A DNA stretch of 24,237 bases, from the NCBI GenBank assembly GCA_038230955.1, contig JBBRMG010000016.1, positions 1 to 24,237 of the forward strand. Reading direction: 5' to 3'. Of this stretch, positions 4,797 through 13,769 are shown piece after piece. The translations under genes and the position numbers were made by a program. This DNA is from JBBRMG01 sp038230955. GTDB lineage: Bacteria > Patescibacteriota > Doudnabacteria > UBA920. The notes below the pieces were generated by a model. It saw only the letters and a program-made list of their open reading frames with translations, was not told where the DNA came from and did not search any database. How positions within the stretch are numbered: position 1 is the stretch's first letter; every line of letters starts with the position of its first letter.

Positions 4797-7784
4797 ATGT
4801 CAGACAACAACCCAAATTTCAATGAACTCGAACTGGATGTCCTAAAGTTTTGGCAGGACAGTAAAACGTTTGAAAAATCATTAGCAAAAAATACAGGCAA
4901 AACCCCGTTTATTTTTTATGATGGCCCGCCTTTTGCCACAGGTGCTCCTCACTATGGCCATATGTTGGGGTCGATTATAAAAGACGCTGTCGGCCGCTAT
5001 CAGACCATGCAAGGAAAATATGTTCGTCGTCGCTGGGGTTGGGACTGCCATGGTCTACCGATTGAAAATGTTGTGGAGCAGAAATTAGGTATATCCGGCA
5101 AAAAACAGATTGAACAATACGGTGTGGCCAAGTTTAATGAAGCTTGCCGCTCCAACGTTTTGGCTTACGTGGAAGAGTGGGGTCGCATGGTCGACCGCAT
5201 GGGTCGGTGGGTTGAGTTTGATGATTCCTATAAGACCATGGACACAACCTATATGGAAAGTGTCTGGTGGGGGTTGAAGCAAACATGGGACAAAGGATTG
5301 ATTTACGAAGATCGGAAAGTGTTGTTATATTGCAGTCGTTGTGAAACGCCAATCTCTAATTTTGAGGTGGCCATGGATAACAGTTATCGCGACGTGACTG
5401 AGGAATCTGTGTTTGCTAAATTTAAGCTTCATCCTAGCCAACGAATTGTTGATTTTATGACTGATGATAACACCTATGCCCTGGCTTGGACTACCACCCC
5501 TTGGACATTGCCGGGGAATACTGCCTTGAACATTGGTTCCGACATAACTTACGTCATAGTAGAGCAAAACAGCGAACACTATATATTAGCCAAAGATCGG
5601 TTAGAAGTTTTGGGTGATCCAGCCGTGACGCCGTATGAAATTAAGCTGGAAGCCTCCGCCCGTTCTTTAGAAGGTCTCTTGTACGAACCTTTGTACCCCG
5701 GAGTTATTCCAGATCCTGAGCTCCGCGCCCACAAAATTTATTCAGCCGATTTCGTTACTACTACCGATGGTACTGGCATTGTTCATAATGCTGCTATGTA
5801 CGGGGAAGATGATTATAAGTTAGCCAAAGAAAAAAATCTGCCCCGCGTTGATATGCTCGACCACAAAGGACACTATTTAGATATCGCTCCCGAAGCGTTG
5901 CGAGGCGTGTTTTTTAAGAACGCTGAAAAAATTGTGCTGAAAGATTTAGCGGAGAGAAATTTGGTTTATAAAACCGAGCACTACACTCATAGCTATCCAC
6001 ATTGCTACCGTTGCGCTACGCCACTTTTTTACAACGCATTACCGGCGTGGTTTATCAATATCCAAAAAATTAAATCTCAGCTACTAGCTAGCAATGAATC
6101 TGTTAATTGGTACCCTGATCATTTAAAGCATGGCCGGTTCGCCAAAAGCATGGAAGCGGCGCCAGACTGGAATATTTCCCGTAATCGCTACTGGGCTACC
6201 GCTTTGCCATTTTGGAAATGTTCTAACGGCTCGTGCAAGAACGTAACGTGCATAGGATCTATTGATGAACTGCGAGAGAAATCGTCAAACTTCTTGGAGA
6301 TCTATCCGCATTATGATGCGGAAAATCAAGCAGCTGTAGATTTGCATCGGCCCTACATAGACAACATTGAGTTAATCTGTGATAAGTGTGGCGAGAAAAT
6401 GAACCGCATCCCTGAAGTCATAGATTGTTGGGTGGAATCGGCTAGTATGCCATTTGCAGAGTTGCATTACCCAACAGAAAATCAGGAATTATTTGAGGAA
6501 CGATACCCGGCCGATTTTGTAGCTGAGTACATTGCCCAAACTCGAGCTTGGTTCTACGTCATGCACGTTATGGGTGTGTTAATTACAGGTAAGGCCCCGT
6601 TTAAAAATGTCGTGACTACCGGTACAGTGTTGGCCGAAGATGGGGCAAAAATGTCCAAATCTAAGAATAATTTTCCCGACCCTTGGATTGTTATAGAAAA
6701 GTATGGGATGGATGCTATTCGATTTTACTTGCTGACATCTCCGGTTATGAGTGGTGATGACTTGAATTTTTCAGAGAAGGTTGTGTCGGAAATTAGCCGT
6801 AAAGTGAGCATGCTCCTTTATAATGTCTGGACATTTTACCGCATGTACACCCAGGATAAAATTGATGATAGCCTTGTGCCAGAATCATCATACATTTTAG
6901 ATCGGTGGATTTTGGCCCGCCTGCATGAAGCTCAAGGCATGGTGACAAAAGACTTAGATAGCTATAACACCGTTCGGGCTGGTCGGGCCATCGTTGACTT
7001 TGTGGACGACTTGTCTACCTGGTATGTGCGCCGCAGTCGTGATTGGATTAAGCAGTCGGATAAAGCCGCAGATACGTTAAAGGTTTATGGGTATGTGTTA
7101 ACGGAAACCGCTAAAATGTTGGCCCCATTCATGCCTTTCTTGGCCGATCATTTATATAAAGACTTAACGGGCAAAGAGTCAGTGCACTTGGAAGATTGGA
7201 CTCCAGAAATAGCTCACTTTGATGATGAGTTGTTGAAGCAAATGGCTGTAGTACGTGAAGCCGCTAGTGTAGGCAACGCTGCTCGTAAACAATTAGTTAT
7301 GCCGGTGCGCCAACCGTTGCGGGCTTTGGCTATAGTGGTAAAGCCGGAAGTTGGTGTTGAGTTTGACCAGGAAATGTTAGAGATAGTAGCGGGCGAGTTG
7401 AATATAAAAGTCGAGGACGCTTCCATTGTTGACAAGGCAAATTTGCGCCCCGAGACTATAAAAACTTTTCCAGGCACTGAATATATTACCGCAATGTACT
7501 TCGATATTGAACTGACCCCTGAATTAAAGCGGGAAGGGTTGGCTCGTGAATTGGAACGCGCCGTGCAGGATCTGCGCAAAAAGAGCGGACTGAAAGTGGG
7601 GGATTTAGTGAATTTATATTATAATACTCAAGATGAACAGTTGGGGCAGACCTTGGTCGAATTACTAGACCGCAAGAAAACATTCGTTAATCAAATTGAA
7701 ACCAGCTTGGAAGTGGAGGCCGATTATGAGACCCAGACTGAAGTTGGCAAACAACCAATTTGGCTAGGTATTAGTAAGGTTTAG
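4797..7784 (+). CDS. ileS: Isoleucyl-tRNA synthetase, eukaryote-like type 2
   Basis: IleRS charges tRNA-Ile and edits misactivated valine. The 995-residue protein has the Rossmann-fold entry DGPPFATGAPHYGHMLG with HYGH at 52-55 and KMSKS at residues 618-622. The editing (CP1) domain includes WTTTPWTLPGNTAL (around residue 235). The sequence PHYGH, the CP1 cysteine pairs (YCSRCETPISN; CDKCGEK) and the C-terminal region without the classical zinc-binding Cys-x2-Cys tail place it with the type 2 IleRS of eukaryotes, archaea and some bacteria. Members of that type are known for low sensitivity to mupirocin. It sits 14 nt after argS without a Shine-Dalgarno and is followed by the CBS gene after 21 nt. 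Confidence 0.97.
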   Translation: MSDNNPNFNELELDVLKFWQDSKTFEKSLAKNTGKTPFIFYDGPPFATGAPHYGHMLGSIIKDAVGRYQTMQGKYVRRRWGWDCHGLPIENVVEQKLGISGKKQIEQYGVAKFNEACRSNVLAYVEEWGRMVDRMGRWVEFDDSYKTMDTTYMESVWWGLKQTWDKGLIYEDRKVLLYCSRCETPISNFEVAMDNSYRDVTEESVFAKFKLHPSQRIVDFMTDDNTYALAWTTTPWTLPGNTALNIGSDITYVIVEQNSEHYILAKDRLEVLGDPAVTPYEIKLEASARSLEGLLYEPLYPGVIPDPELRAHKIYSADFVTTTDGTGIVHNAAMYGEDDYKLAKEKNLPRVDMLDHKGHYLDIAPEALRGVFFKNAEKIVLKDLAERNLVYKTEHYTHSYPHCYRCATPLFYNALPAWFINIQKIKSQLLASNESVNWYPDHLKHGRFAKSMEAAPDWNISRNRYWATALPFWKCSNGSCKNVTCIGSIDELREKSSNFLEIYPHYDAENQAAVDLHRPYIDNIELICDKCGEKMNRIPEVIDCWVESASMPFAELHYPTENQELFEERYPADFVAEYIAQTRAWFYVMHVMGVLITGKAPFKNVVTTGTVLAEDGAKMSKSKNNFPDPWIVIEKYGMDAIRFYLLTSPVMSGDDLNFSEKVVSEISRKVSMLLYNVWTFYRMYTQDKIDDSLVPESSYILDRWILARLHEAQGMVTKDLDSYNTVRAGRAIVDFVDDLSTWYVRRSRDWIKQSDKAADTLKVYGYVLTETAKMLAPFMPFLADHLYKDLTGKESVHLEDWTPEIAHFDDELLKQMAVVREAASVGNAARKQLVMPVRQPLRALAIVVKPEVGVEFDQEMLEIVAGELNIKVEDASIVDKANLRPETIKTFPGTEYITAMYFDIELTPELKREGLARELERAVQDLRKKSGLKVGDLVNLYYNTQDEQLGQTLVELLDRKKTFVNQIETSLEVEADYETQTEVGKQPIWLGISKV

Positions 7785-7805
7785 CTATATTAAAGACCAT
7801 ATAAT

Positions 7806-8510
7806 ATGCTCGTAAAAGATTTAATGACAACCGGAGTCATTACCGTGAAGCCGGAAACTTTGGTTAGTGAAGTGGCGGAATTGCTCCATCAAAGGCATTT
7901 CACTGGTATTCCGGTGGTCAATGCCGATAATGTAGTGCTAGGCACAATTTCTGAACGGGATTTCATTACGGCTGATTCCGGGCTGTACCTGCCGACATAC
8001 ATTAAATTATTATCTCAGATGGATTACGTTCAAGGGGGCAAGAAAACTTTGCCCCACGTTGTTAATCAGCTAGTAGGGGCGACAGCTAAGGATATTATGA
8101 ATCAGCAGGTGCCGTTTGCTAATCCAGATATGACATTAGAACAACTGGCGGAGCTGTTTGCTGTAAAACGCATGAACCCGATTCCTGTTACGGATAGCAA
8201 TAATAAATTGTTAGGGATAGTTTCCCGCAGTGATTTAATTAAATTATTTTCCCCTGGTCAAATAGAAAAAGTTTATGTGCCGGAACAGCGTCATCATAGG
8301 GCCATAGACGACCAAGCTAAATATGTACAATTGGATTTTCAGTCCCGCTTTGCTTACGTGGCTAAAGCTAGAGCGAATGTTTGGCTAACCACGGGCGTTG
8401 TTTTATTCGTTATTGGTTTTGTGGCCGGCATTGTTTATGTTGCTGATCCAAATATATTCACAAACGGTTCACCTCCTACACCATCCTCACGCCTTGTACC
8501 AACACCGTAA
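7806..8510 (+). CDS. CBS-pair protein with C-terminal membrane helix
   Basis: Two CBS domains are visible. The first is about residues 5-58 (MTTGVITVKPETLVSEVAEL, GIPVVNADNVVLGTISERD). The second is about 93-150 (IMNQQVPFANPDMTLEQLAE, NPIPVTDSNNKLLGIVSRSD). CBS pairs bind adenine nucleotides and act as sensors of energy state. A helix at about 197-218 (TTGVVLFVIGFVAGIVYVA) anchors the protein, with a short Pro/Ser-rich tail outside. The linker between the two CBS motifs contains an extra stretch of about 35 residues. No enzyme or transporter domain is attached, so its partner is unknown. It lies in the argS-ileS-recO operon with no Shine-Dalgarno. TATAAT abuts the ATG but is too close to serve as its promoter. 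Confidence 0.9.
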   Translation: MLVKDLMTTGVITVKPETLVSEVAELLHQRHFTGIPVVNADNVVLGTISERDFITADSGLYLPTYIKLLSQMDYVQGGKKTLPHVVNQLVGATAKDIMNQQVPFANPDMTLEQLAELFAVKRMNPIPVTDSNNKLLGIVSRSDLIKLFSPGQIEKVYVPEQRHHRAIDDQAKYVQLDFQSRFAYVAKARANVWLTTGVVLFVIGFVAGIVYVADPNIFTNGSPPTPSSRLVPTP

Positions 8511-8519
8511 TAACTATTT

Positions 8520-9245
8520 ATGCCCCAGGAACAAAAACACTTAGGATTGATTCTCAAAAAGACACAATACGCGGAAGCGGATGAGATTATTACAATCTTT
8601 ACTCGCGATTGTGGCAAAATGCGAGTACTGGCAAAAAGCGTCAAACGATCAACCAGCAAATTGCAACATGCGTTGCAACCACTATTCTTGCTGGAATTTG
8701 CTACCGTGGGGCGGGACACATTGCCCAAAATTATACGCGCCCAGGCTACTGAGGTCTTTCATGTTGTATCTACAGATTCCGAGCGCGTCCACATATGGTT
8801 TGTAGCCGCTGAGCTGTTACAGAAAAGCTTGCCTGATGATCAGAACAACGAACAGTTATTTGACTTAGTCACGAACTATTTGCGATTTTTAAATCAGCCA
8901 GACTTAAGCCCCCCGGTGTTGCGCGCTAGTTTGGTCGCTTTTAAAATATCCTTGTTACAGCATATTGGTTTGGCAATTCATTGTCCTTCGAGCGAGACCC
9001 ATTCGCCTAAATGGTTTAGTCAGACTCAAGGCGGTTTCCATACTGGTAATCAATTGGCCGATAGCCAGCCAGTAGGCGAGAGCGTATGGCAGACATTTAT
9101 CGGTTTACGCGATTGGAATTATGCTGAACCTATGCCATCATGGACTGAAATTGGCATTCTCCAACAATTAGTCAGTCAATTTGTGACCTATCAGCTAGAG
9201 AGAGAAATTAAATCAGATCGGTTCTTGGTGCAATCAGTGGTATAA
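8520..9245 (+). CDS. recO: DNA repair protein RecO
   Basis: RecO anneals single strands and, with RecR, loads RecA on SSB-coated DNA in the RecFOR gap-repair pathway. The 241-residue product has the N-terminal OB-fold signature (LGLILKKTQYAEADEIITIFTRDCGK, shown as residues about 8-33), then YxFxEF-like LFLLEFATVGRDTLP and the alpha-helical C-terminal domain. The zinc-finger cysteines found in many RecO proteins are mostly missing: around residue 160 only one Cys (IHCPSSET) and scattered His remain, so metal binding is doubtful, as in E. coli RecO. The gene follows the CBS gene by 9 nt. Its stop codon lies inside the TATAAT box that drives the next gene. Confidence 0.9.
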   Translation: MPQEQKHLGLILKKTQYAEADEIITIFTRDCGKMRVLAKSVKRSTSKLQHALQPLFLLEFATVGRDTLPKIIRAQATEVFHVVSTDSERVHIWFVAAELLQKSLPDDQNNEQLFDLVTNYLRFLNQPDLSPPVLRASLVAFKISLLQHIGLAIHCPSSETHSPKWFSQTQGGFHTGNQLADSQPVGESVWQTFIGLRDWNYAEPMPSWTEIGILQQLVSQFVTYQLEREIKSDRFLVQSVV

Positions 9246-9246
9246 T
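9238..9246 (+). promoter_or_regulatory. Extended -10 promoter of the 9274 gene, overlapping the recO stop
   Basis: TGGTATAAT spans the last codons and the TAA stop of recO. Transcription would begin near 9253, giving a leader of about 21 nt with a weak AAAGGA before the ATG at 9274. The following gene can therefore be expressed apart from the argS operon. Confidence 0.7.
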
Positions 9247-9273
9247 ACCAAAGACAAAGGACTATCTATAAAT

Positions 9274-11100
9274 ATGAAACCAAACGACGATTTTAAACAA
9301 CAACAAGTCGGTAGTGCTGAAACGGGCAGTGTCCCCCCTGAAGAATTAGAGTCACATCAATTCCAACCTGTTGGCATTTCAACTGCTGACGGCGTTAAAG
9401 AATTCCTTTTGACTAATAAGTGGTATGTGGGAGCGATTATTTTGGGGTTGCTCATTATTGGCTTCCTCGCTTTTTTTGCTCTGCGCCCTCGACCTAATGC
9501 TCCCATTACAGAGGCCAATGTAGACATGAGCATAGATGCGCCCGCCAGTGCGCCCGCCGGCTCGGAAGTAGTCTATAAAGTCAAAATGCAGAACAACGAT
9601 CGCGCTTCTCTCCAGCACTTATCGCTAGAATTAATTTATCCTGATGGCTCATCCTATGTATCGAGTACCCCAAAAGCCAACAACTTGTCAGGGACCGGAT
9701 TCGATGTGCCGGATTTAAGTTCCGGTCAAAATGCCGCCTTAATTATTAAGGTTAAAGTTAATGGCAACACTAATGACGACAAAAAATTAACGGCCGTACT
9801 TCATTATAATTATAGTAACTTCAGTTCAGATTTCCAGAAACAAATTACCCATTCAATACGGTTAGTGGCGTCGGACATTACAATGCAGATTTCTGGGCCA
9901 GACCAGTCTACCAACGCTCAGCAAGTGTCATACACCATCGAGTATAGTAATAATTCAGACCACGATATTAATAATGCCAGAATTCAAGTCACTTACCCAG
10001 AAGGGTTTGTGTTTGCCGATGGATCGCCAAAGCCTGACTTAGCGAAAAACATATGGAATGTCGGCGTATTAAGGCAAGGTGCTAATGGTAAGCTCACTTT
10101 CCAAGGCACATTTAAATCCGCTCAACCCGGCCAAAGCCAGATTTTCGTGGCCGATTTCCAGGTGCGTGATGCTCAAGGGACATTCTATTCCCAATCGAGT
10201 GCTAACTTTACCACCGCTATCTCGGCCTTGCCTTTAGTAGTGACACAGTCTTTGGAAAGTGGCAGAAACGGTCAGATTGTAAATCCCGGCGATACTTTGA
10301 ACTATAGCGTGAAATACAGCAATAGCGCGACTGTTTCTGCTAGTGGGGTGAACATTGTGTTGACTTTAGATTCACCAGCCTTAGACTTAAGCACTTTGAA
10401 TGCTGAGGGGGGAGATATTAATAACAATACGATTACCTGGAACGCCTCCGGTGTTACTAATTTAGAACATCTTAACCCGAACGACTCGGGCAGTTTACGG
10501 TTCTCTGTTAAAGTAAGTAATCCTGCGGTGCGTGATAGTCAGAAGCAAATTACGGTAAAGTCTACTGTCAAAGTGAAGTCGAACGAGTACAGTACGTTTT
10601 TGCCTGGCAATGATATGGCATTAAAAGTTAGTAGTCCTGCTCAAATTGCTAATAGCGTGACTTATGTATCGGGTCAGTTGCCTTTGAGCGTCGGCAAGAA
10701 TACGGTGTTCCAAGTACGGTTAACTTTGAAAAACAGTACTAATGATTTCTCCAACAGCGTGGTTACTGGATTTATTCCGTCGGGTACTACTTACGATCCC
10801 GCTTCGGTCAATGCTAAAGAAGCTCAGAACGTATCATTCGATAGCGCTACAGGCAAGCTTACATGGAAAGTAGGGATCTTGGCAGCGCATAGTGGCGACA
10901 TTGACCCGCCGAGAATCATGACCTTTAATGTCCGCGTTAATCCGGCGTCTTCGCAGGTCAACCAGGATTTGACTTTACTTCGCGCCATTACATTTATCGG
11001 AACTGACACATTTACTAATCAAAGTATTAATTTGAAATCCGAGGACGCAAAGAGCTCAGGCATTCCTAATGGATCAAATGACGGACGAGTTCAGCCGTAA
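9274..11100 (+). CDS. Membrane-anchored surface protein with DUF11-like repeats
   Basis: The 608-residue protein has a polar, acidic cytoplasmic N-terminus and one membrane helix at about 51-71 (YVGAIILGLLIIGFLAFFAL). A long extracellular part of beta-sandwich domains follows. At least four related modules of about 120 residues can be followed: about 83-195, 200-315, 322-445 and 450-590. Each starts with a strand and contains the phrases PGDTLNYSVKYSN, VNIVLTL or similar, and ends with a Gly/Asp turn and F-x-V-x-V, as in DUF11/CARDB-type surface domains. Such proteins usually serve in adhesion or as envelope spacers. No LPXTG-like C-terminal anchor is present; the anchor is N-terminal. It ends only 3 nt from the convergent queA stop, with no visible terminator. 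Confidence 0.85.
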   Translation: MKPNDDFKQQQVGSAETGSVPPEELESHQFQPVGISTADGVKEFLLTNKWYVGAIILGLLIIGFLAFFALRPRPNAPITEANVDMSIDAPASAPAGSEVVYKVKMQNNDRASLQHLSLELIYPDGSSYVSSTPKANNLSGTGFDVPDLSSGQNAALIIKVKVNGNTNDDKKLTAVLHYNYSNFSSDFQKQITHSIRLVASDITMQISGPDQSTNAQQVSYTIEYSNNSDHDINNARIQVTYPEGFVFADGSPKPDLAKNIWNVGVLRQGANGKLTFQGTFKSAQPGQSQIFVADFQVRDAQGTFYSQSSANFTTAISALPLVVTQSLESGRNGQIVNPGDTLNYSVKYSNSATVSASGVNIVLTLDSPALDLSTLNAEGGDINNNTITWNASGVTNLEHLNPNDSGSLRFSVKVSNPAVRDSQKQITVKSTVKVKSNEYSTFLPGNDMALKVSSPAQIANSVTYVSGQLPLSVGKNTVFQVRLTLKNSTNDFSNSVVTGFIPSGTTYDPASVNAKEAQNVSFDSATGKLTWKVGILAAHSGDIDPPRIMTFNVRVNPASSQVNQDLTLLRAITFIGTDTFTNQSINLKSEDAKSSGIPNGSNDGRVQP

Positions 11101-11103
11101 AAT

Positions 11104-12147
11104 TTAAAGAATTAACATGCCGTCGCCGAATGAAAACAGTTTATACTGGTCGGCCACGGCTTTTTTATACAGTGTCATTAGTTGCGGTTGGCCGGTGAAA
11201 GCTGATACCAGCATGAGCAAACTGGAGCGAGGAACATGAAAGTTGGTGATTAATCCATCCACAAATTTGAGTTTGTAATTTTCTTGAATAAATAGATTTG
11301 TGGAACCCGTTAACGTTTGTAAGACGCCAAAGTTGTTAGTAGCAGACTCTAATGTGCGCACTGTGGTGGTGCCAATAGCAATAATCGGCCGGCCGGTAAG
11401 CTTAGCTTGATTTAACATTGTCGCTGTCCGTTTGTCTATTGTAAACTGTTCGTAGTGTAAGGTTTTTGTTTTGATTTGTTCAGAGGTAACCGGTGCAAAT
11501 GTTCCCAAGCCTACGTGTAATGTTACAAATGCCGTTTGAATATGATGCTTTGTCAAAGCATTCATCAGGCGTTTGCTGAAATGCAAACTAGCAGTTGGGG
11601 CGGCGACGGATCCTGATTGCTTAGCAAAAACAGTTTGGTACTGTTGAGCCGTTTGTTGTTTAGAAAGAGGGGTGTGCTTGATGTATGGTGGGAGCGGCGC
11701 TCGCCCATATTTTTGTAAAACGCTTTCCATTTTGTTAATAGGGAACTGCGGCTTCAGTTCGTACCATTTTTCGTCTCGTTTAGTTACAGTGAATTTTAGT
11801 TTGTCATTGATCGCTATTTCAGTTCCTATGGTTAAAGTCCGATCGGCCATAGTGCGAATCATGTGTGAGTCTTGGTTGAGATAAAGCAAGTTTACTTTGC
11901 CGCCGCTGGGCTTGAATACTGTAAATCGGGCTGGTATAACTTTGGTCTGATTAAAAACGAGCACTGCGTTTGCCGGTAAATGTTTTACTAGGTTAATAAA
12001 CCTGTCGTCGGATATGGTTTGGGATTTTCGATTGTATATCAAAATCCGCGCCCGGTCGCGCGGATGTGCTGGGGCTTGGGCAATAAGCTCCGGCGGGTAA
12101 GAGTAATCGTATTTATCTAGGATAGATGAAGCCACGGATTGTGCCAC
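11104..12147 (-). CDS. queA: tRNA preQ1(34) S-adenosylmethionine ribosyltransferase-isomerase QueA
   Basis: QueA transfers the ribosyl part of S-adenosylmethionine to preQ1 at tRNA position 34, making epoxyqueuosine in the queuosine pathway. Length (347) and motifs fit: the N-terminal DYSYPPELIAQAPAHPRDRARI, VLVFNQTKVIPARF (residues about 63-76), and the C-terminal VTLHVGLGTFAPV, HYEQFTID, IAIGTTTVRTLES and TNFHVPRSSLLMLVSAF blocks. No other queuosine genes are in the window, so preQ1 or modified precursors may be salvaged. The start is GTG at 12147, 35 nt inside the end of the LysM-CHAP gene; an in-frame GTG at 12135 is also possible. The overlap suggests translation coupled to the upstream gene. 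Confidence 0.95.
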   Translation of the reverse strand: MAQSVASSILDKYDYSYPPELIAQAPAHPRDRARILIYNRKSQTISDDRFINLVKHLPANAVLVFNQTKVIPARFTVFKPSGGKVNLLYLNQDSHMIRTMADRTLTIGTEIAINDKLKFTVTKRDEKWYELKPQFPINKMESVLQKYGRAPLPPYIKHTPLSKQQTAQQYQTVFAKQSGSVAAPTASLHFSKRLMNALTKHHIQTAFVTLHVGLGTFAPVTSEQIKTKTLHYEQFTIDKRTATMLNQAKLTGRPIIAIGTTTVRTLESATNNFGVLQTLTGSTNLFIQENYKLKFVDGLITNFHVPRSSLLMLVSAFTGQPQLMTLYKKAVADQYKLFSFGDGMLIL

Positions 12148-13444
12148 TATCAGCAGATATTGTTCGAGTGCTGACTACGCCGAATCCGGCATAGTTCATT
12201 TCGGAAACCGTGATGTCGCCATTAGATTGTACCCCTGTCACATAGGCTACGTGACCGTATCGAGCACTGTCTGTGGTGACCACAGCCGAGCCCACTCTGG
12301 CAGACCTGGCTACAGTGTAACCGGCTGCAGCGGCATTGCCTAGCCAGCTTTTTGCGTTGCCACCGAAGTTAATGTCCATCTTAGTAGATACATAATAAGT
12401 GCAGTAACCACGGGGGAATGAGTGGTGGCCCAAGATAACTAGTCTACCGCCACTGCCTGGCCTGTTAGTTGGAAGTGTCGACGATGGATTGTGTTTGCCT
12501 GGGGCTGGTGGGGTAGGAGCAGGAGGAGCGGGAGGGGCAGGGACTGTACAATCAGGGCAAATAATCCATTGACCGGCTTCAATATCTTCCGCGCTACCTA
12601 AGTTGTTGTAAGAAATAATTCGATCCAGGTTACCGTGAAAATATTTAGCAATGTCTGGCAACGTGTCGTTGCTGTTTGCTTCATAGACTACGCCGTCAAT
12701 TGGTGGAATCATCAAATACCAGCCCGGCTTAATACTATCCCCTAAGTTATTAGACCATTTCACAGTATTACGGCTGACACCAAACTTTGCGGCAATAGAA
12801 CTCATGGTATCACCCGGCTGAGTTTCGTAAACTTGAATTTGTTTTTCTAGCAAAGCTCGAGTGGTATCTGGATTGGGCTTCGCCATTACATTATCGGTAA
12901 TTTCATCGCCACCATTTCCACTGACACTAACACCATTGTTGGAATCAGAAGATAGGGCGCCGTTGTCAGCATAGGCCGCACTAATAATGCCTTTTTGCTT
13001 GACCATGGTAGTCTTAATAGAATTGGCTTTAGCATACAGCCCAGGATTATAACTACTGTGGCGAGCTAATAAGCTACCAGCTAAGCTGTTGTCGCTCAAG
13101 TCTCGGTCGGTGTGTTTAAATACCCCAAAAGCCGCGAGGTTTGCTACGGCCACTATAATAACCAACCCTGTGGCCAGAAGTTCACCGGAAAAATTTAATG
13201 CATAATCCCAGGAATCCAAAGAACGTTTTAAGTGGATTGCTGGGAAGTGATTTGAAAAGCCCTTGAACAACGCTTGATGGCGATGTTTTAGAGAAAATAA
13301 GATTTTTTTTGCGTAGTACTGAGCTCGAAAGTGAAACAGTACAATTTTTCTGGCCGCTGTTGAAATTTTTTGGGCAAGCCAGGGTTTTAACTCGTGGATA
13401 TGGTCTCCTTCACCTGATAGGTTATCCGTTTTTTTGATCAGCAT
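12113..13444 (-). CDS. LysM-CHAP peptidoglycan hydrolase with internal membrane helix
   Basis: The 443-residue protein has a basic N-terminal region (1-75) and a membrane helix at about 88-108 (ELLATGLVIIVAVANLAAFG). An extracellular part follows: LysM 1 at about 203-248 (YETQPGDTMSSIAAKFGVS), LysM 2 at about 252-297, and a Pro-rich linker at 301-318. A CHAP amidase/endopeptidase domain occupies about 340-443. Catalytic CHAP residues are visible: Cys348 (GYCTYYV), His398 (YGHVAYV) and Glu415/Asn417 (SEMNY). LysM binds N-acetylglucosamine chains and CHAP cleaves peptide or amide bonds in peptidoglycan, so the protein probably remodels the cell wall at the membrane. The long cytosolic N-terminus is unusual for a hydrolase. 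A weak candidate promoter (minus-strand TGGTACACT, 13544-13552) lies about 100 nt upstream. Confidence 0.92.
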   Translation of the reverse strand: MLIKKTDNLSGEGDHIHELKPWLAQKISTAARKIVLFHFRAQYYAKKILFSLKHRHQALFKGFSNHFPAIHLKRSLDSWDYALNFSGELLATGLVIIVAVANLAAFGVFKHTDRDLSDNSLAGSLLARHSSYNPGLYAKANSIKTTMVKQKGIISAAYADNGALSSDSNNGVSVSGNGGDEITDNVMAKPNPDTTRALLEKQIQVYETQPGDTMSSIAAKFGVSRNTVKWSNNLGDSIKPGWYLMIPPIDGVVYEANSNDTLPDIAKYFHGNLDRIISYNNLGSAEDIEAGQWIICPDCTVPAPPAPPAPTPPAPGKHNPSSTLPTNRPGSGGRLVILGHHSFPRGYCTYYVSTKMDINFGGNAKSWLGNAAAAGYTVARSARVGSAVVTTDSARYGHVAYVTGVQSNGDITVSEMNYAGFGVVSTRTISADSGTIRGFIYPR

Positions 13445-13619
13445 CGCTGGTTGTCAGTACGAGAGTTTCAGAAATGATGCCACCGCAAATTCGGGTTTTT
13501 CTCTACAACTGGGATGAAAGTTAGATGATTAAACTCAGTAATCAGTGTACCAAAGGATAGGGTCAGTTTCAAGTCTTTTGGCTTATATATGACAAGAATC
13601 TGTGTAAGTAAGCCGTGTT

Positions 13620-13628
13620 TTATCCACA
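13620..13628 (+). promoter_or_regulatory. Perfect DnaA-box sequence
   Basis: TTATCCACA matches the bacterial DnaA box exactly. A weaker related site on the other strand (TGTGGATTT, 13703-13711) lies 75 bp away. One perfect 9-mer can occur by chance; its place among repeats in a long gap raises interest. DnaA control of the helicase gene is a possible role. Confidence 0.4.
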
Positions 13629-13657
13629 TATGGCTTAGTTATGGGTGGTTTAGCTTG

Positions 13658-13735
13658 AAAAGTAAGCCATTATTTATGCTCAAGTCCTCGTCGTCCAACT
13701 CCTGTGGATTTCGCTTAAAATAATAGCTTACTTTT
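13658..13735. repeat. 18-bp inverted repeat, 42-bp spacer
   Basis: AAAAGTAAGCCATTATTT (13658-13675) is repeated in inverted form at 13718-13735 with one mismatch, separated by 42 bp. It ends 25 bp before the extended -10 of the helicase gene. A paired operator, a cruciform or a leader stem are possible; there is no terminator T-run after it. Confidence 0.7.
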
Positions 13736-13760
13736 AACCCAATATCCTATAACTAAGTAA

Positions 13761-13769
13761 TGTTATAAT
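13761..13769 (+). promoter_or_regulatory. Extended -10 promoter of the helicase gene
   Basis: TGTTATAAT ends 9 nt before the ATG at 13779. It supports that ATG as the start rather than the in-frame GTG at 13773, which lies only 3 nt past the box and so upstream of the expected transcription start. Confidence 0.75.

Noticed and set aside
7800..7805. TATAAT directly before the CBS gene as its promoter
   Set aside because: It abuts the ATG; a start about 7 nt downstream would lie inside the gene. The gene is probably read from the argS promoter.
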